The notes: a model not told the origin generated them from the sequence alone. A stretch of DNA of 64,000 bases from PWXP01 sp040772845 (GCA_040772845.1 JAXGXG010000001.1:6634001-6698000); one strand, 5' to 3'; counted from the stretch's first letter, positions 27,084-37,120 are shown. A program made the numbers and translations.

Positions 27084-29510
27084 TTATGGCAATGGTTCTG
27101 TCAGGCGAATCACAAGTACGGCCGTGCAATCGAAACTGTCGAGTGCGATTCGCGTTTGTGCGCCATTCGCCTGAGTGGCGAGCACCTTCCCTTGGGCGAT
27201 GTCTGTCACCGATTCCACTTTCACCGGCAGTTGCAGCGATACCGAGACGTTTCGGCATGGTGCTGGTGGTTGCCGGGTGATTGCCTCCTGATAAAGCGGG
27301 TTCGGCTCGCCGTTGCGAAGTTTCGCCCGACCGGTGAATACCCACGAGAAGTCGTTCACCAGAGCGACGGTCAACCCGCGCCGGTCGCCGTGAAGATAAC
27401 TTACCGCATGCATCTTCTCGGGGCCGCCCTTAACGGTCACCGGTGCAGCATCAATCGCGTCGGCCATGGCCGCACGCAGCCCGGCTCCCGCCTGCTGAAG
27501 ACGCTCTCCGGCGGAATGCCACGCCCAATCCGCTTGCTGGCGAATTACCACACCCCCAGCCTGCTCGAACGCCTGGACCGACCGCTGCATTGCCTCGGTG
27601 AGTCGCTCGGGAGCCGGCAGCAGCAGGACGGAAACGCCGTCGAGGCGTCCCTGCTCGAGTTGGCTATCCGTAAGAATGGTAACCGGCAATCTGGCCCGCA
27701 GCAGTGTTGCGAACATGCCATACGTTGGATGCAGGACGTTGCGCCAGGCCTCCTCGCCGAGCGGCATGTCCAGGTCGCGTGCATATTCACTGAAATGGAC
27801 GGCGGCCCAACGCATCGGCCGCGCCCCGGCAAACGCCGGAGCAATCTGGTTCCCCAGGGCGACCGCCTCGGCGAACAGTTCGGGGTCGGGAATGGTCGCC
27901 TCCGAATGATCCAGGTTGGCAATCGTTCCGTGGGCAATCAGCCCGGCCGTGGCGAATCGTGCATGCAGCGCGTTCGGAAGTGCATGCGTCCACACGTGCG
28001 GCGGCCGGCCACCGCACGCATCGCGGGCTATGGCGTAGCCCAGGGCCAGCATGGCATCGGTCTCCGGCCGAACGATCGTCGGATCGCCCTCGAACAGCCA
28101 ACGGCCTGCCTGCAACGGCCGTACCGGGAGGTTGAATTCCGTTTTCATCGAATCGGCGATCTGGTAGAGCCGGTGTGTCGTATGCCGATCGTCCAGCGTA
28201 GGATACGTATTCGAGCTGACCAGCAAGACGCATTCCGGATTGACGGCATGGATCGCCTTGCGCCAGCGCCGGAACGTCTGCTCGATGGTGATGTTGTTCA
28301 GTTCAATTGCCTTCTGATACGCCGGATCTAGCGGGTTGTCCTCTTCCGGATACTCCATTTCGCAGATTTCGCGGAACTTCTTGCGGCAGTTCTCGCATCG
28401 GCAGAACGGTTTCGGCATGTGGACTTCGTCGAAGTAGAACCCGTCGGCCCCCATTCGGGCCAGTTCCACCAGCCGCGTCTCGAGGAACTCGGCATACGGC
28501 GTGTTGAAACAGATCTTCGGCCCGCGTTTGATGATCACCTTGCCGTGCTTGTCGCGTGCGGTCCACTCGGGATGCTCTTCGGCCAGATACGAATCTTCCA
28601 TGTGCCGGTGATACACGATAATCCGGCAGCCGGCGGCGTGTGCTTCGTCAATGATCTGCTTGGCAAGGTTCACCTCATGCGCATCGTCGAGTACCGCGCC
28701 GACCGCACTGGGCCACCACGCCGGTTCGCTGCCCGTCTTGATGTGCCGAGCAACCTCCCGGAAGCCAAGCGAGGCGAACTTCTTACCGGCGTTTGCGAAA
28801 ACGTCAGGGTTCTTCTCTCGCCATGGCAGACTCAGACGAGTATGGACGCAGACCCGAATGGCATCGTACCACTCGGGCAACCGATAGGGTTCGACTTCCG
28901 TGAGCCAGGCAGGCACAATCGGCTCGATCGGGTGCTGCATATGGGCGCGCATTTCCGCGGCGCGCATCTGCTGCACCGCTTTCGTGTCGACGGGTGCATC
29001 CTTCCGACCTACCCACAAGGCATCGATCCGAATGGGCGCACCGAACAGGACCACCCGATGGTCACCGGCGTCGAGTTCCATCTTACCCAATCGGCCCCAT
29101 CGCCAGGCATCCGGGCCGTCGAGTGCGCCGGTCGATTCCACATCATAACGACGCACGTCGTCTGCATCTGGCGGATCCGCCGGATCAAGGGCCCAACGCA
29201 TTTGGGGTCCGTGCTCTGCTGCGTACCGAAGCCACAGATAGTAGACGCCCTGCTTCTCTACCTTGAACCGATAGGTACACCGGCCTTCGTGAGGGAAAAA
29301 TCGAAAGACGGCCTGTTGCCCCAGCGCGTGCGAACTCGCCATCGGCTCTGCAAAACTGCCGTCGTCGGGCGACCGCTCGGCAAAGTCTTCGGCTTCGATC
29401 AGCAGCCCTCCTGGCATCTCGAGCGGCGCAGCCAACGCAGGCGCAGTGGCCAAGATCAAGACTACCAGAGCGGCTGAGCTGCAAGTACGCGCGTATAACG
29501 CTGGGCGCAT
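27084..29510 (-). CDS. Secreted glycoside-hydrolase-like protein (TIM barrel plus beta-galactosidase-type domain)
   Basis: From ATG 29510, preceded by AGGAAG, the 808-residue protein has a signal peptide ('SSAALVVLILATAPALA'). Next comes a beta-sandwich carbohydrate-binding-like region ('LLIEAEDFAERSPDDG'...'YRFKVEKQGVYYLWLRYAAE'). The middle (about residues 190-540) is TIM-barrel-like: 'AAGCRIIVYHRHMEDSYLAE', 'GADGFYFDEVHMPKPFCRCE' with a candidate Asp-Glu pair and a CxxC metal-like site, and 'ECVLLVSSNTYP'. The last third resembles the Rossmann-like trimerisation domain of GH42 beta-galactosidases ('SVLLLPAPERLTEAMQRSVQ', 'AGGVVIRQQADWAW'). It is likely an exported glycosidase of unassigned family. 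Confidence 0.65.
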   Translation of the reverse strand: MRPALYARTCSSAALVVLILATAPALAAPLEMPGGLLIEAEDFAERSPDDGSFAEPMASSHALGQQAVFRFFPHEGRCTYRFKVEKQGVYYLWLRYAAEHGPQMRWALDPADPPDADDVRRYDVESTGALDGPDAWRWGRLGKMELDAGDHRVVLFGAPIRIDALWVGRKDAPVDTKAVQQMRAAEMRAHMQHPIEPIVPAWLTEVEPYRLPEWYDAIRVCVHTRLSLPWREKNPDVFANAGKKFASLGFREVARHIKTGSEPAWWPSAVGAVLDDAHEVNLAKQIIDEAHAAGCRIIVYHRHMEDSYLAEEHPEWTARDKHGKVIIKRGPKICFNTPYAEFLETRLVELARMGADGFYFDEVHMPKPFCRCENCRKKFREICEMEYPEEDNPLDPAYQKAIELNNITIEQTFRRWRKAIHAVNPECVLLVSSNTYPTLDDRHTTHRLYQIADSMKTEFNLPVRPLQAGRWLFEGDPTIVRPETDAMLALGYAIARDACGGRPPHVWTHALPNALHARFATAGLIAHGTIANLDHSEATIPDPELFAEAVALGNQIAPAFAGARPMRWAAVHFSEYARDLDMPLGEEAWRNVLHPTYGMFATLLRARLPVTILTDSQLEQGRLDGVSVLLLPAPERLTEAMQRSVQAFEQAGGVVIRQQADWAWHSAGERLQQAGAGLRAAMADAIDAAPVTVKGGPEKMHAVSYLHGDRRGLTVALVNDFSWVFTGRAKLRNGEPNPLYQEAITRQPPAPCRNVSVSLQLPVKVESVTDIAQGKVLATQANGAQTRIALDSFDCTAVLVIRLTEPLP

Positions 29511-29530
29511 GGCTATCTTCCTATTTCCTG

Positions 29531-29705
29531 ACCCGGACTGTTTACGACAGGTAGGGTGGGTCAAACAAGTCGCTTCCTTGGTGGGTCATCGGTCGCTGGC
29601 GCCGGCGTTTTTCCAAGCAAGCGGCCATAAATCAGCTCGGTTGCGGCTTGTGCGGACCCACCATAATTTACGCGACCTCGACTCACCCTGCGTAGATGAA
29701 TAACA
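29531..29705. repeat. MITE-like dispersed repeat, copy 2
   Basis: A diverged copy of 1044-1226 in the same orientation. It shares GGTAGGGTGGGTCAAACAAG, GGTTGCGGCTTGTGCG and CTACG(C)A-GATGAATAA-type ends. The right inverted repeat has decayed (ACTCACCCTGCGTAGATGAA). Confidence 0.7.
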
Positions 29706-29736
29706 CTTTCGATGGCGTGTATTGTACTCTCGAAAC

Positions 29737-31368
29737 TCAATCCGCCGCAACCGGTTCGACCGTGCCGGCCTGCTGATCGACAAGCCAGAACGAGCCGGCC
29801 GGTGTCACATCGACGGTAATGTCTTGGTAGTCAGGCACGGTCAGCACGACGCCCTTTCGTGTCATCACGGGTGAATGGGCATAGACGAGCCAGCGGCGGT
29901 TCGGCGATTTCCCGTGAACCAAGGCAAGTGCAAGGACAGGAATGTCGGTCGATAATGTCCAGGGATGCTCCTGGGGGTTGACGTCGGCATCCAACAGAAA
30001 CCAGCGATCGCAATCACGATACTCGGCCGGAACGCCTGCCTGGTATGGGTGCTGGTGCGCCCGATTGGGCGCCAGGCGCCCCTTGCGCCAGAATTCCCGT
30101 AGGATCGGGTTATCGTGAACCCGATCTACCGCTTCCACAATCGCCATGAAGTACGGCATCCCTTCCTCGGGATCGAAGGTCCATCCGCGATATTCGCGCA
30201 CGGCCCGGGGACGCAACAGCCACATGCCGAACTGTACGAACCCGCCGTATCGTGCCGGATCGTACGTTTGCCCCTCCTTCCGATAGAGGCTCCGCATCGA
30301 TGGATATTGCTGCTCGCGATTCGGACCGTCGTAGCCATCCCAAACAGACATTTCCAGCCAGAAGTCCGGATTCAACCGGTACGCTTCCGCTTGCATGAAG
30401 ACCAGGTTCATGAACTCGATCTGCGGGCTCCAGGTCGTGTGGTCGGTGCTCGGGTTCCAATCGTGCGTGTAGTAGGATGGGCTCCCGCCGTCCCACATCA
30501 GCGGATTGGGATCGATCTGCCCGGCACGATGTAAGCTGTACGCCGGCCAACCGCCCCAGCGACCGATAAACTCGGGACCGAAGGCATTGTAGCCCACAAA
30601 CCGCGCCGCCTGCCGCCACGCGTCGCTTTCGAGTCCCTGCCGCATGCCGTTCTGCAGGGCCCGGTATCGGGCAATCCAGCCTTCGGCCACCGCGTTTCGC
30701 TTGAACTCGTCGCTCTTCCCCTCGCCGTATTCTTCTGCCCAGCGGCTCGACTCTTCCACCCGCCGCCACGTCAGCTTGCGATGCTCGTTGTTCGACAGGA
30801 AGATCACCCGCGGCGGATCGGGATACCACGCCTGCAACTTCTGCATTGCAGGCGACGACGTCCATTGTCGGCCGATCTGCTCCCAGGGTTCGACGGGTCC
30901 GAAAGGCGATACTTCCGGGCGCACTTTTCCTTCCTTGTCGACGACGTTCGGATTCTCGTCCGGCGGCAGTTCCAGATACGGCTCCCGCGACAGGCCGCTC
31001 TCCCATTGCGAGGCTGTCAGTCCGATCGGCAGACGCAAGTCGCACGCCTGGCGGATAGGCCCTTCGTAATAGTCCATCTCCTCGTCGGAATAGTCCTTGC
31101 CGTAGGCCGGATGACTGAACCAGGGCAGCAGGTAATGGCCCTCGGCAATCAATTCCATCTGGTGCTTCGGGCCCCACTCAGCGGAACGCGGATGCCGCCC
31201 GCTGTTCCAGTGGCAAGCTACCGGAAGCGGCCGCCCGGCGGCATCGTCGTTTGCGCGTGTCACTTCCGCCCGAACCGCCTTGGCCACCCGAGCGGCCTCG
31301 TCGCCCGAAGTAACGTTACACCAAAGAGATGACGCTACAGCAAAAAACACAGCGAGGTTTCTGGGCAT
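29737..31368 (-). CDS. Secreted hypothetical protein, possible glycosidase-like fold
   Basis: Start ATG 31368 is preceded by AAGGAG at 7-bp spacing, whereas the 42-codon upstream extension has no such site. The 543-residue product has a signal peptide ('MPRNLAVFFAVASSLWCN'). It is rich in Trp/Tyr and acidic residues ('EGHYLLPWFSHPAYG', 'RVIFLSNNEHRKLTW', 'NPDFWLEMSVWDGYDGP', 'FVQFGMWLLRPRAVREYRGW'). Strand-like segments ending in acidic residues suggest a TIM barrel. I do not recognise the family. Its neighbours are exported glycosidase-like genes on the same strand, so a role in polysaccharide use is plausible but inferred. Confidence 0.6.
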   Translation of the reverse strand: MPRNLAVFFAVASSLWCNVTSGDEAARVAKAVRAEVTRANDDAAGRPLPVACHWNSGRHPRSAEWGPKHQMELIAEGHYLLPWFSHPAYGKDYSDEEMDYYEGPIRQACDLRLPIGLTASQWESGLSREPYLELPPDENPNVVDKEGKVRPEVSPFGPVEPWEQIGRQWTSSPAMQKLQAWYPDPPRVIFLSNNEHRKLTWRRVEESSRWAEEYGEGKSDEFKRNAVAEGWIARYRALQNGMRQGLESDAWRQAARFVGYNAFGPEFIGRWGGWPAYSLHRAGQIDPNPLMWDGGSPSYYTHDWNPSTDHTTWSPQIEFMNLVFMQAEAYRLNPDFWLEMSVWDGYDGPNREQQYPSMRSLYRKEGQTYDPARYGGFVQFGMWLLRPRAVREYRGWTFDPEEGMPYFMAIVEAVDRVHDNPILREFWRKGRLAPNRAHQHPYQAGVPAEYRDCDRWFLLDADVNPQEHPWTLSTDIPVLALALVHGKSPNRRWLVYAHSPVMTRKGVVLTVPDYQDITVDVTPAGSFWLVDQQAGTVEPVAAD

Positions 31369-31489
31369 GATGCGACTCCTTGGGTAGATGGAAACGGGCC
31401 CCCAGGGTGCGCCAAGGCGACCCTGGGCTTTGCTGTTCGTGGTAACACAAGAAAGCATTGAACTCAACGTTGGCAAGCACAGGAAAGTC

Positions 31490-31677
31490 GCCACCGGCCG
31501 GCTTGCCCGGCCGGAGCGGTGGTCTGTTGGCTAATGGCGGTACTCCCGACCACCTCCTTCATTCAGGGCGTTGCTGCCGCCTTCGGCGGCAGCAACGCCC
31601 TGAATGAAAGCCTTTTGGTGGTGCGGCCTCGTGTAGCTTGCTGACCATGGCTCCGGCCGGACGAGCCGGCCGGTGGC
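31490..31677. repeat. Palindromic dispersed element with perfect 24-bp inner hairpin
   Basis: The outer arms, GCCACCGGCCGGC... (31490-31517) and the near-complement at 31650-31677, are imperfect. The centre is a perfect 24-bp stem (31558-31581 with 31585-31608) around a 3-nt loop TTC and a GCCGCC/GGCGGC top. The left outer part is the same sequence that flanks the insertion sequence at 45029-45047 and 47789-47830. No gene is present between 31495 and 31806. Confidence 0.75.
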
Positions 31678-31806
31678 CCTTTCTTGCAGCGTCTTGTATC
31701 AGCGTCTAAGCCGGATAGTCTGCAAAGCCGGGACTCCAACACCGCTGCAACGAGGAAATGGCAAGTTCGCCTCCAGTCTACCAGAAGCCGCTTGTGGAAG
31801 CACGAC

Positions 31807-33129
31807 TTACGGGTTCTCCCCCTTCAGGCGTTTGGCCATGGCGGCAAGAATGGCCATCTTCTGTGGATCGGGACCGAAACGGTTCTCGAAATTCCACGCT
31901 TCGTGCACATCGATACCGTCGAATCCGTATTTGCGTGTCGTGTCGGCAAAGAACTGCGTGTTTTCTGCAAGTTTCGACAGCCACTCGGAGAACAGGTACA
32001 GGCGTGTCTTCCCTCTGCAATAGCCTTGATACTCCCGCGCCGCCCAGGCAAAGAGGTCCTCGCCGTCGCGACGCTCGATGTCAGGCTTTGCGCTCCAGTA
32101 TGTTTGATTCGGCCTGGAAACAAGCTCATAATCGCCGAGGATGAACGCGTCAGCAATCTGCTCGTCTACCAACGTTTTCCAATGATTGGTATAGCGCGCC
32201 ACAACGTTCGCGCTGAAGTGTGGATCTACGCAGAAATGCGTATAGCGTCCCAGTTGCAGGCCGACCCAGAGTTCCTTATCGCGAGCATGACACAGTGCGG
32301 CCAGATCGCGATAGAGCTGCACCATGGCATCCCCTTTCAGGTCATGCCACGCCGACTTGTCAAAGTTATCGGCAGTACGAATATCGACGCCGTACTTCGC
32401 CCGAAACGCATCGACGATCGGACGGCTGTAACCGTAGAAGTCCGTTTCGTGGGTATTGGGCAGATGCCGGCAATGCGCGCTGGTCGAACAATGAATGCCA
32501 TCGGCCCCCAGGTCCAACAACTCGGCCGCCTGCTTCACTCGGAACGCCCGAGCCTCGGGCCAGGAGTAGTCGGTCAGGCCCTTGAAGTATGTCTTGCCAT
32601 CCTTGCCGACCCACTGGCAGTGCGGATGCTCCTCCAGGAACTTCGAAGGGTAGCCCGGCCACAAGTCATCGAAGATGTCGAGCCACACGATGACCTTCAT
32701 CCCATGGGCGTGCCCCTCGCGAATGAAAACGGCCGGCGGGTTGAAGTCGCGGATGACTTCCGCGTAACGTTCCGCCCAGGCCGAACGCTGCTTGACGGTT
32801 GCCTCCATGTCGGAAATCAGATTCGGAGCCGGGTGAGCGTGTGCATGCGCCACGTCGAAAGTCATCGGATACGATAGCTCGGTGCGATAGGGCAACAACC
32901 CTAAGCAACCGCAACGAACCAGCAACGTCTGGCAACCATTCTGCTTCAACTGGGCCACAAGGTCTTTGACGTCCGCCTCGGTCATCTTGCCGGCGCGAAG
33001 CCACACCTCGTCATTCACGTCCACGTCGACAATCAGTTCCGAGGACGCCTTGGAATCAGCCCCCAGGGCGTCAACGAATCCTCCCGCCAAGGGAAAAACC
33101 AGCAGCAGTGCAGTCAGGATGCGTCTCAT
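31807..33129 (-). CDS. Secreted TIM-barrel protein, GHL10-like glycosidase family
   Basis: The start is taken at ATG 33129, because AAAGGA is 7 bp upstream of it; ATG 33135 is two codons earlier. The 440-residue protein has a signal peptide ('LTALLLVFPLAGGFVDALG'). The barrel strands read 'SELIVDVDVNDEVWLRAGK', 'GCQTLLVRCGCLGLLPYR', 'EGHAHGMKVIVWLDIFDDLW', 'ELLDLGADGIHCSTSAHCR', 'KELWVGLQLGRYTHF' and 'KYGFDGIDVHEAWNF'. This is the pattern of the glycosyl-hydrolase-like 10 group ('GMKVIVW-D' and 'GADGIH'). The substrate is unknown. It belongs to the run of exported enzymes here. Confidence 0.65.
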   Translation of the reverse strand: MRRILTALLLVFPLAGGFVDALGADSKASSELIVDVDVNDEVWLRAGKMTEADVKDLVAQLKQNGCQTLLVRCGCLGLLPYRTELSYPMTFDVAHAHAHPAPNLISDMEATVKQRSAWAERYAEVIRDFNPPAVFIREGHAHGMKVIVWLDIFDDLWPGYPSKFLEEHPHCQWVGKDGKTYFKGLTDYSWPEARAFRVKQAAELLDLGADGIHCSTSAHCRHLPNTHETDFYGYSRPIVDAFRAKYGVDIRTADNFDKSAWHDLKGDAMVQLYRDLAALCHARDKELWVGLQLGRYTHFCVDPHFSANVVARYTNHWKTLVDEQIADAFILGDYELVSRPNQTYWSAKPDIERRDGEDLFAWAAREYQGYCRGKTRLYLFSEWLSKLAENTQFFADTTRKYGFDGIDVHEAWNFENRFGPDPQKMAILAAMAKRLKGENP

Positions 33130-33444
33130 CGGCATGTCCTTTCTATCGAAAAACATGGGCAACCAAACCGGACGGCACGCAAAACACCAGCCAGTTCGAG
33201 GCCCGGGGCGAACCTACTACGGAGCACCGGCAATGGCAGGCTCAATAACCCTCCAGTTTACCAGAAACCACCTGCAAAAACACGCCTTTGTGATTTCATA
33301 GGAGGAATAGCCACGCCCGGCCGCTTCTGGTATGCTAACCTGCACGTTGCTGACTGCTCAATGGCAGTGAGTTCGGCATTTCCACCAAGAGGACACGCGC
33401 TGGCCGAGTGTTCCCGGCTGGCGCAGCCCGGCAGGATAGTTTCC

Positions 33445-34476
33445 GTGTTCGACCCTTATCGCAAGTGGCTAGGTATTCCGAATTGGGAGCAGCCGCCCAA
33501 CCATTACCGGCTGCTGGGGATCAATCTGTTCGAGAATGATCCGGACGTCATCGAGACGGCCGCCGACCGGCAGATGGGCCATGTTCGCAATTACCAGGCA
33601 GGCAAGCATTCCGAGCTTTCCCAGCGACTGCTGAACGAATTGTCGGCTGCGCGCCTTTGCCTGCTCACTGCGGAAAAGAAGAAGGCCTACGATACCAAGC
33701 TGCAAGCCGAGTTCGCGGCTCGCTACGGCGACGCGCTCATCCCCGGTCCACCGTTCGGTTTCTACGTGCGGGGTGCTGTGAAGTACTTCGGAGTCGCGGC
33801 GCGGCAGTTCTGGCTCAGCCGATTCGTTCTCCCGCGTGCTTATGCGGCGTTGGGGCAGGACATCGTCTGCAACCAACGGTACCGCGACCGCATGCCTGAG
33901 CTGTACGCCCGCCTGGAGGACGTAACCCAACGTCTGGCCGCACTCCAGCCCGCAAAGGCTCCCGCAACCACGCAATCAGCAGAAGCTGCGGAAACGCATC
34001 CGAAGACTCCTGAGAACATACCGACCCCGCCACCTCCAACAGCGGAAACGCCTCCTAAACATCCTGAACCTTCACCGCCTCCACCGCCGCCTACTGCCGA
34101 AGGCCCTGAGCAACCTGCCGACCTACAGCCGCCTGCGGCAAGCGAACCGGCCGAGCAGCCGTCCGTATTGAAGCGGGCGATGCGTCGGGTGACCAACGCG
34201 AGCAAGGCGACCTATTTCTCCAATCGACAGAAGGCCATCCTGCGAGAAATGGCCCGCACGGCCTGGAACATCGATTACGAGCGGGCCGGCCCGGCCAACC
34301 TGACCACCGCCGTCCGCGACGCCCTGACCGGCCTGGAGGAATGCCGAGCCGAGGTCAAAACACTCTCGGAAGTCCCACCCGGCCAGGTGCTCAGCCCCAA
34401 ACGCCTGGCCTGGATCGTCCTGGGTACCGTAGGCCTGGTAGCCATGCTGTTTCTCCTGCTCCGCTGGATGCTCTAG
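33445..34476 (+). CDS. Planctomycete J-domain-like membrane protein
   Basis: The opening 'VFDPYRKWLGIPNWEQPPNH' and 'YRLLGINLFENDPDVIETAA', then 'ADRQMGHVRNYQAGKHSELS' and 'AARLCLLTAEKKKAYD', is a planctomycete-specific block resembling a DnaJ J-domain without the HPD motif. A Pro-rich linker (about residues 185-245) and a helical region follow, and the protein ends with one membrane span ('LAWIVLGTVGLVAMLFLLLR'), so it is a tail-anchored type. I chose GTG 33445 (AGGA 8 bp upstream) because homologues start there; ATG 33361 would add 28 poor-quality residues. In other planctomycetes such proteins often neighbour kinases or zinc-ribbon proteins. The function is unknown. Confidence 0.75.
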   Translation: MFDPYRKWLGIPNWEQPPNHYRLLGINLFENDPDVIETAADRQMGHVRNYQAGKHSELSQRLLNELSAARLCLLTAEKKKAYDTKLQAEFAARYGDALIPGPPFGFYVRGAVKYFGVAARQFWLSRFVLPRAYAALGQDIVCNQRYRDRMPELYARLEDVTQRLAALQPAKAPATTQSAEAAETHPKTPENIPTPPPPTAETPPKHPEPSPPPPPPTAEGPEQPADLQPPAASEPAEQPSVLKRAMRRVTNASKATYFSNRQKAILREMARTAWNIDYERAGPANLTTAVRDALTGLEECRAEVKTLSEVPPGQVLSPKRLAWIVLGTVGLVAMLFLLLRWML

Positions 34477-34552
34477 CCACTGCATTGCAGGATGGATTTC
34501 AGTCCGTTCTTGGTCCATCGGTCGCCCTTGCGTTTGTTCGGACACAAAGTCA

Positions 34553-37120
34553 TCAGCGAAATACATCTTCGCGCGACATGTTGCCCGTTGATGGCGTGGT
34601 GAAGACACGATTGCCACCGCCCTCCCAAATGGGCTGACCGCCTGCGGTGTCGGATTTGAAGTACTTGTACTCAAACGTCGTTGAAGCCGGAAGCGATACG
34701 GTCACTGACCACGCTGGATAGTCCTTCGGCGAGAGCTTAATCGCGGACTGCGGTACCCACTCGCTCAGCAGTGGGCTACTGCCGACCAGATAGACACTTT
34801 CTCCCAATCTGGTCTCGGCATCAACCGTGAATGCAACGGTCGTCTGGGGCTTGTCTGAACAGTAGCGTTGCACGACCACGGCCGGTGCATCGCCATGGCC
34901 GTTGTTCATGGCCGCGACCAGGTTGATATACTCGCCCATTGCCCAACTGAGTGGCTGGATCGAGCGTGTGGCAGTTCCCGGTTCATATCGTGCAGGCGTG
35001 GTGGTTTCCCAGCCGGTAATGGTTGCGCTCTTGTTCCATACCTGCTCCGGAACGAACCCGACCGGCGACGAGAACGCCTTCAGTGCATTGAGATACGGTT
35101 TTCCTGCAGCAGCGTTACCCGTCCTTTCGATCTCGTAGATTCCCCGTTCCGCCGTAAAGATAGGCCAGAGCCGCCCTCGCCCGTTCTGCGTATCGTAGCT
35201 GCCACCATTGTTCTGCTCGCCGTATCCGTCGTAGTTGTAGCGAAACCAGGCATCGCCTTTGCCCGGGATCGTCTGCTTCAGAATGCCGTCGTATTCGGGC
35301 AAGGTCGCGAGAATTGTCCAGTCGTTCGGGCTCATTACGCCCATTCGGACAAGCTCCAGAAAGCCGCCGTCGATAATGTATCGCTCGCCATGCCTGCCAG
35401 CTCCGTTTCCGAAAGTGAGCTGCACATCGTCGTTTGGATCGTCGTTCTCGGTAATTCGGATATAGTACTGCTTGTCTCCGTGGTAGCCGGTTGTGGTAAA
35501 CGCCCAATTTGCGACGTTGTTTCGCCATTTGTCCGCCGTCTTCCGGTACTTGACGGCACTGGTTGGATCGCCGGCGGCGTCGGCCAGGTCGGCTGCGCAC
35601 ACCAGTCCGGCAATTTCGGCTGCAATCGTCGAAGGCGAGTATCCACCCATCTCCTCCCAGCGTTCCTGCCCCGTTTGGGGACCGTTCTTCACAACGAAGT
35701 CGGCCGCCTTCTGGATTCGCGGCCACAGCGTATCGACGTTCAGCGGACGAACCTGGTGCAGCTTCCACGCAAGGATAATCGGCATCGCCACCTCGTCCAG
35801 TTGCGTACCGTGCCAGTATTCGCTCCCGTCAACCCACGAGTTCTGGGGAAAGCGTCCGTCAGCCTGCATTTGAACGTTGAACAGATAGTCAACCGCCTTT
35901 TCGGCCGAGTCGGTATCACCTGCCGCAAGCAAGGCACTGGCAAACTTGAATAGATCTCGCGCCCAGACGAGGTGATAGCCGCCCTCGTTACCGTCCCCGT
36001 TCGTTTCTCCCCATGGCGTACCGGCCCCGGCAATCATTGCGCCGTTGCTCTTGTCCTGGATTGTCTTCAGACACATGGCAGCCAGATAGTACTGGTCGTC
36101 TGCCGTACCATTCTGGTCGTCGAGCCCGTCTGTATAGGCAACCCACTCGGCAATATACTTCTTCTCTACATCGGTAAGATCACTGTCCAACGTCGCGTTC
36201 GCAGCCGCCATGGCGGCGCTCGCGTCCCCACCAAACGACAACACGACATCGAACGAAATACTGCTCTGCGCACTGGCGCCCAAGTCGATCCATCCGATCT
36301 GCGCTACGTTTCCTCCACGGCAGGAGTCAAAATGCCAATCCATGGTCCGGTCGTTTGCCCCGCCGAACAAATCGCTCCAGCCGTCGTTTTGCCCCACGAA
36401 TCCGCTGGACACCATCATTTGGTTGTCAAACATCTTCCACGGCAACGACACGGCCAATGCCGCCGCCATCTTGCCCGGCTCCGAGGCCACGAGCATCGTT
36501 CGATCGCCACTGGTGATCGTCTCCGAGTCATCGTCCGCTCCGGCCGAGTTCTCGCCGCCACCCGAGTTATCGATGGCCGGATTATTCAAAACGTATACGC
36601 GATAGTCCTGGATCGTCTTCCCAGACTCCAACGTCTGAAACGTGACCCGCTGAATCAGGCTATTGTGGTCCGGATCCGTGAAAACCCTTTTCGTGATCTT
36701 CCACTTGCTGTTGTTGGCAATTGTCGCTACCTGCCAGGCCATTGCCCGCCTGTTGATCGGCCTCACCTCGCGTTGCGTCTGCTTTCGTTCCTCGGCCTGA
36801 TCCGCCCCCCAACTACCCGCCACATCCATGACAAGAAACTGCAGGTCCACGTTTTGTACCTTGTCGAGCGTGGGATAGAAGACTTCGGTCACGATTCCTT
36901 CTGCCCCCGTGAAGTAGACTCGGGAAGCACGACTGATCGATGTTCCCAAAAAGTCCTTGGCTGCAGGCGCCCAAACCGAAGCGGCGCCCGGTCCGCCCGG
37001 CGCTTCGGCGGCCTGGAAATGGGGCAGGAACAGAAGCACTGCCGCAAAGACCACAGCCACGTTCACCGAAAATCGCATCAGATCGATGACGACGCCTCGC
37101 CCGCAACATTTCCGTTCCAT
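34553..37120 (-). CDS. Secreted glucoamylase (GH15) with C-terminal CBM20 starch-binding domain
   Basis: The 855-residue exported protein has a long N-terminus with a hydrophobic signal ('VNVAVVFAAVLLFLPHFQAA'). A glucodextranase-N/beta-sandwich domain (about 50-310) precedes the GH15 (alpha/alpha)6 barrel (about 330-740). The barrel has 'GGYHLVWARDLFKFASALLA', 'RFPQNSWVDGSEYWHGTQLD', the catalytic acid region 'QERWEEMGGYSPSTIAAEIA' and the catalytic base region 'QPLSWAMGEYINLVAAM'. The final ~100 residues form a CBM20 domain ('VAFTVDAETRLGESVYLVGS', 'WSVTVSLPASTTFEYKYF'). It releases glucose from starch or dextran ends. The ribosome-binding site AGAGGAG is 10 bp before ATG 37120. Confidence 0.85.
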   Translation of the reverse strand: MERKCCGRGVVIDLMRFSVNVAVVFAAVLLFLPHFQAAEAPGGPGAASVWAPAAKDFLGTSISRASRVYFTGAEGIVTEVFYPTLDKVQNVDLQFLVMDVAGSWGADQAEERKQTQREVRPINRRAMAWQVATIANNSKWKITKRVFTDPDHNSLIQRVTFQTLESGKTIQDYRVYVLNNPAIDNSGGGENSAGADDDSETITSGDRTMLVASEPGKMAAALAVSLPWKMFDNQMMVSSGFVGQNDGWSDLFGGANDRTMDWHFDSCRGGNVAQIGWIDLGASAQSSISFDVVLSFGGDASAAMAAANATLDSDLTDVEKKYIAEWVAYTDGLDDQNGTADDQYYLAAMCLKTIQDKSNGAMIAGAGTPWGETNGDGNEGGYHLVWARDLFKFASALLAAGDTDSAEKAVDYLFNVQMQADGRFPQNSWVDGSEYWHGTQLDEVAMPIILAWKLHQVRPLNVDTLWPRIQKAADFVVKNGPQTGQERWEEMGGYSPSTIAAEIAGLVCAADLADAAGDPTSAVKYRKTADKWRNNVANWAFTTTGYHGDKQYYIRITENDDPNDDVQLTFGNGAGRHGERYIIDGGFLELVRMGVMSPNDWTILATLPEYDGILKQTIPGKGDAWFRYNYDGYGEQNNGGSYDTQNGRGRLWPIFTAERGIYEIERTGNAAAGKPYLNALKAFSSPVGFVPEQVWNKSATITGWETTTPARYEPGTATRSIQPLSWAMGEYINLVAAMNNGHGDAPAVVVQRYCSDKPQTTVAFTVDAETRLGESVYLVGSSPLLSEWVPQSAIKLSPKDYPAWSVTVSLPASTTFEYKYFKSDTAGGQPIWEGGGNRVFTTPSTGNMSREDVFR

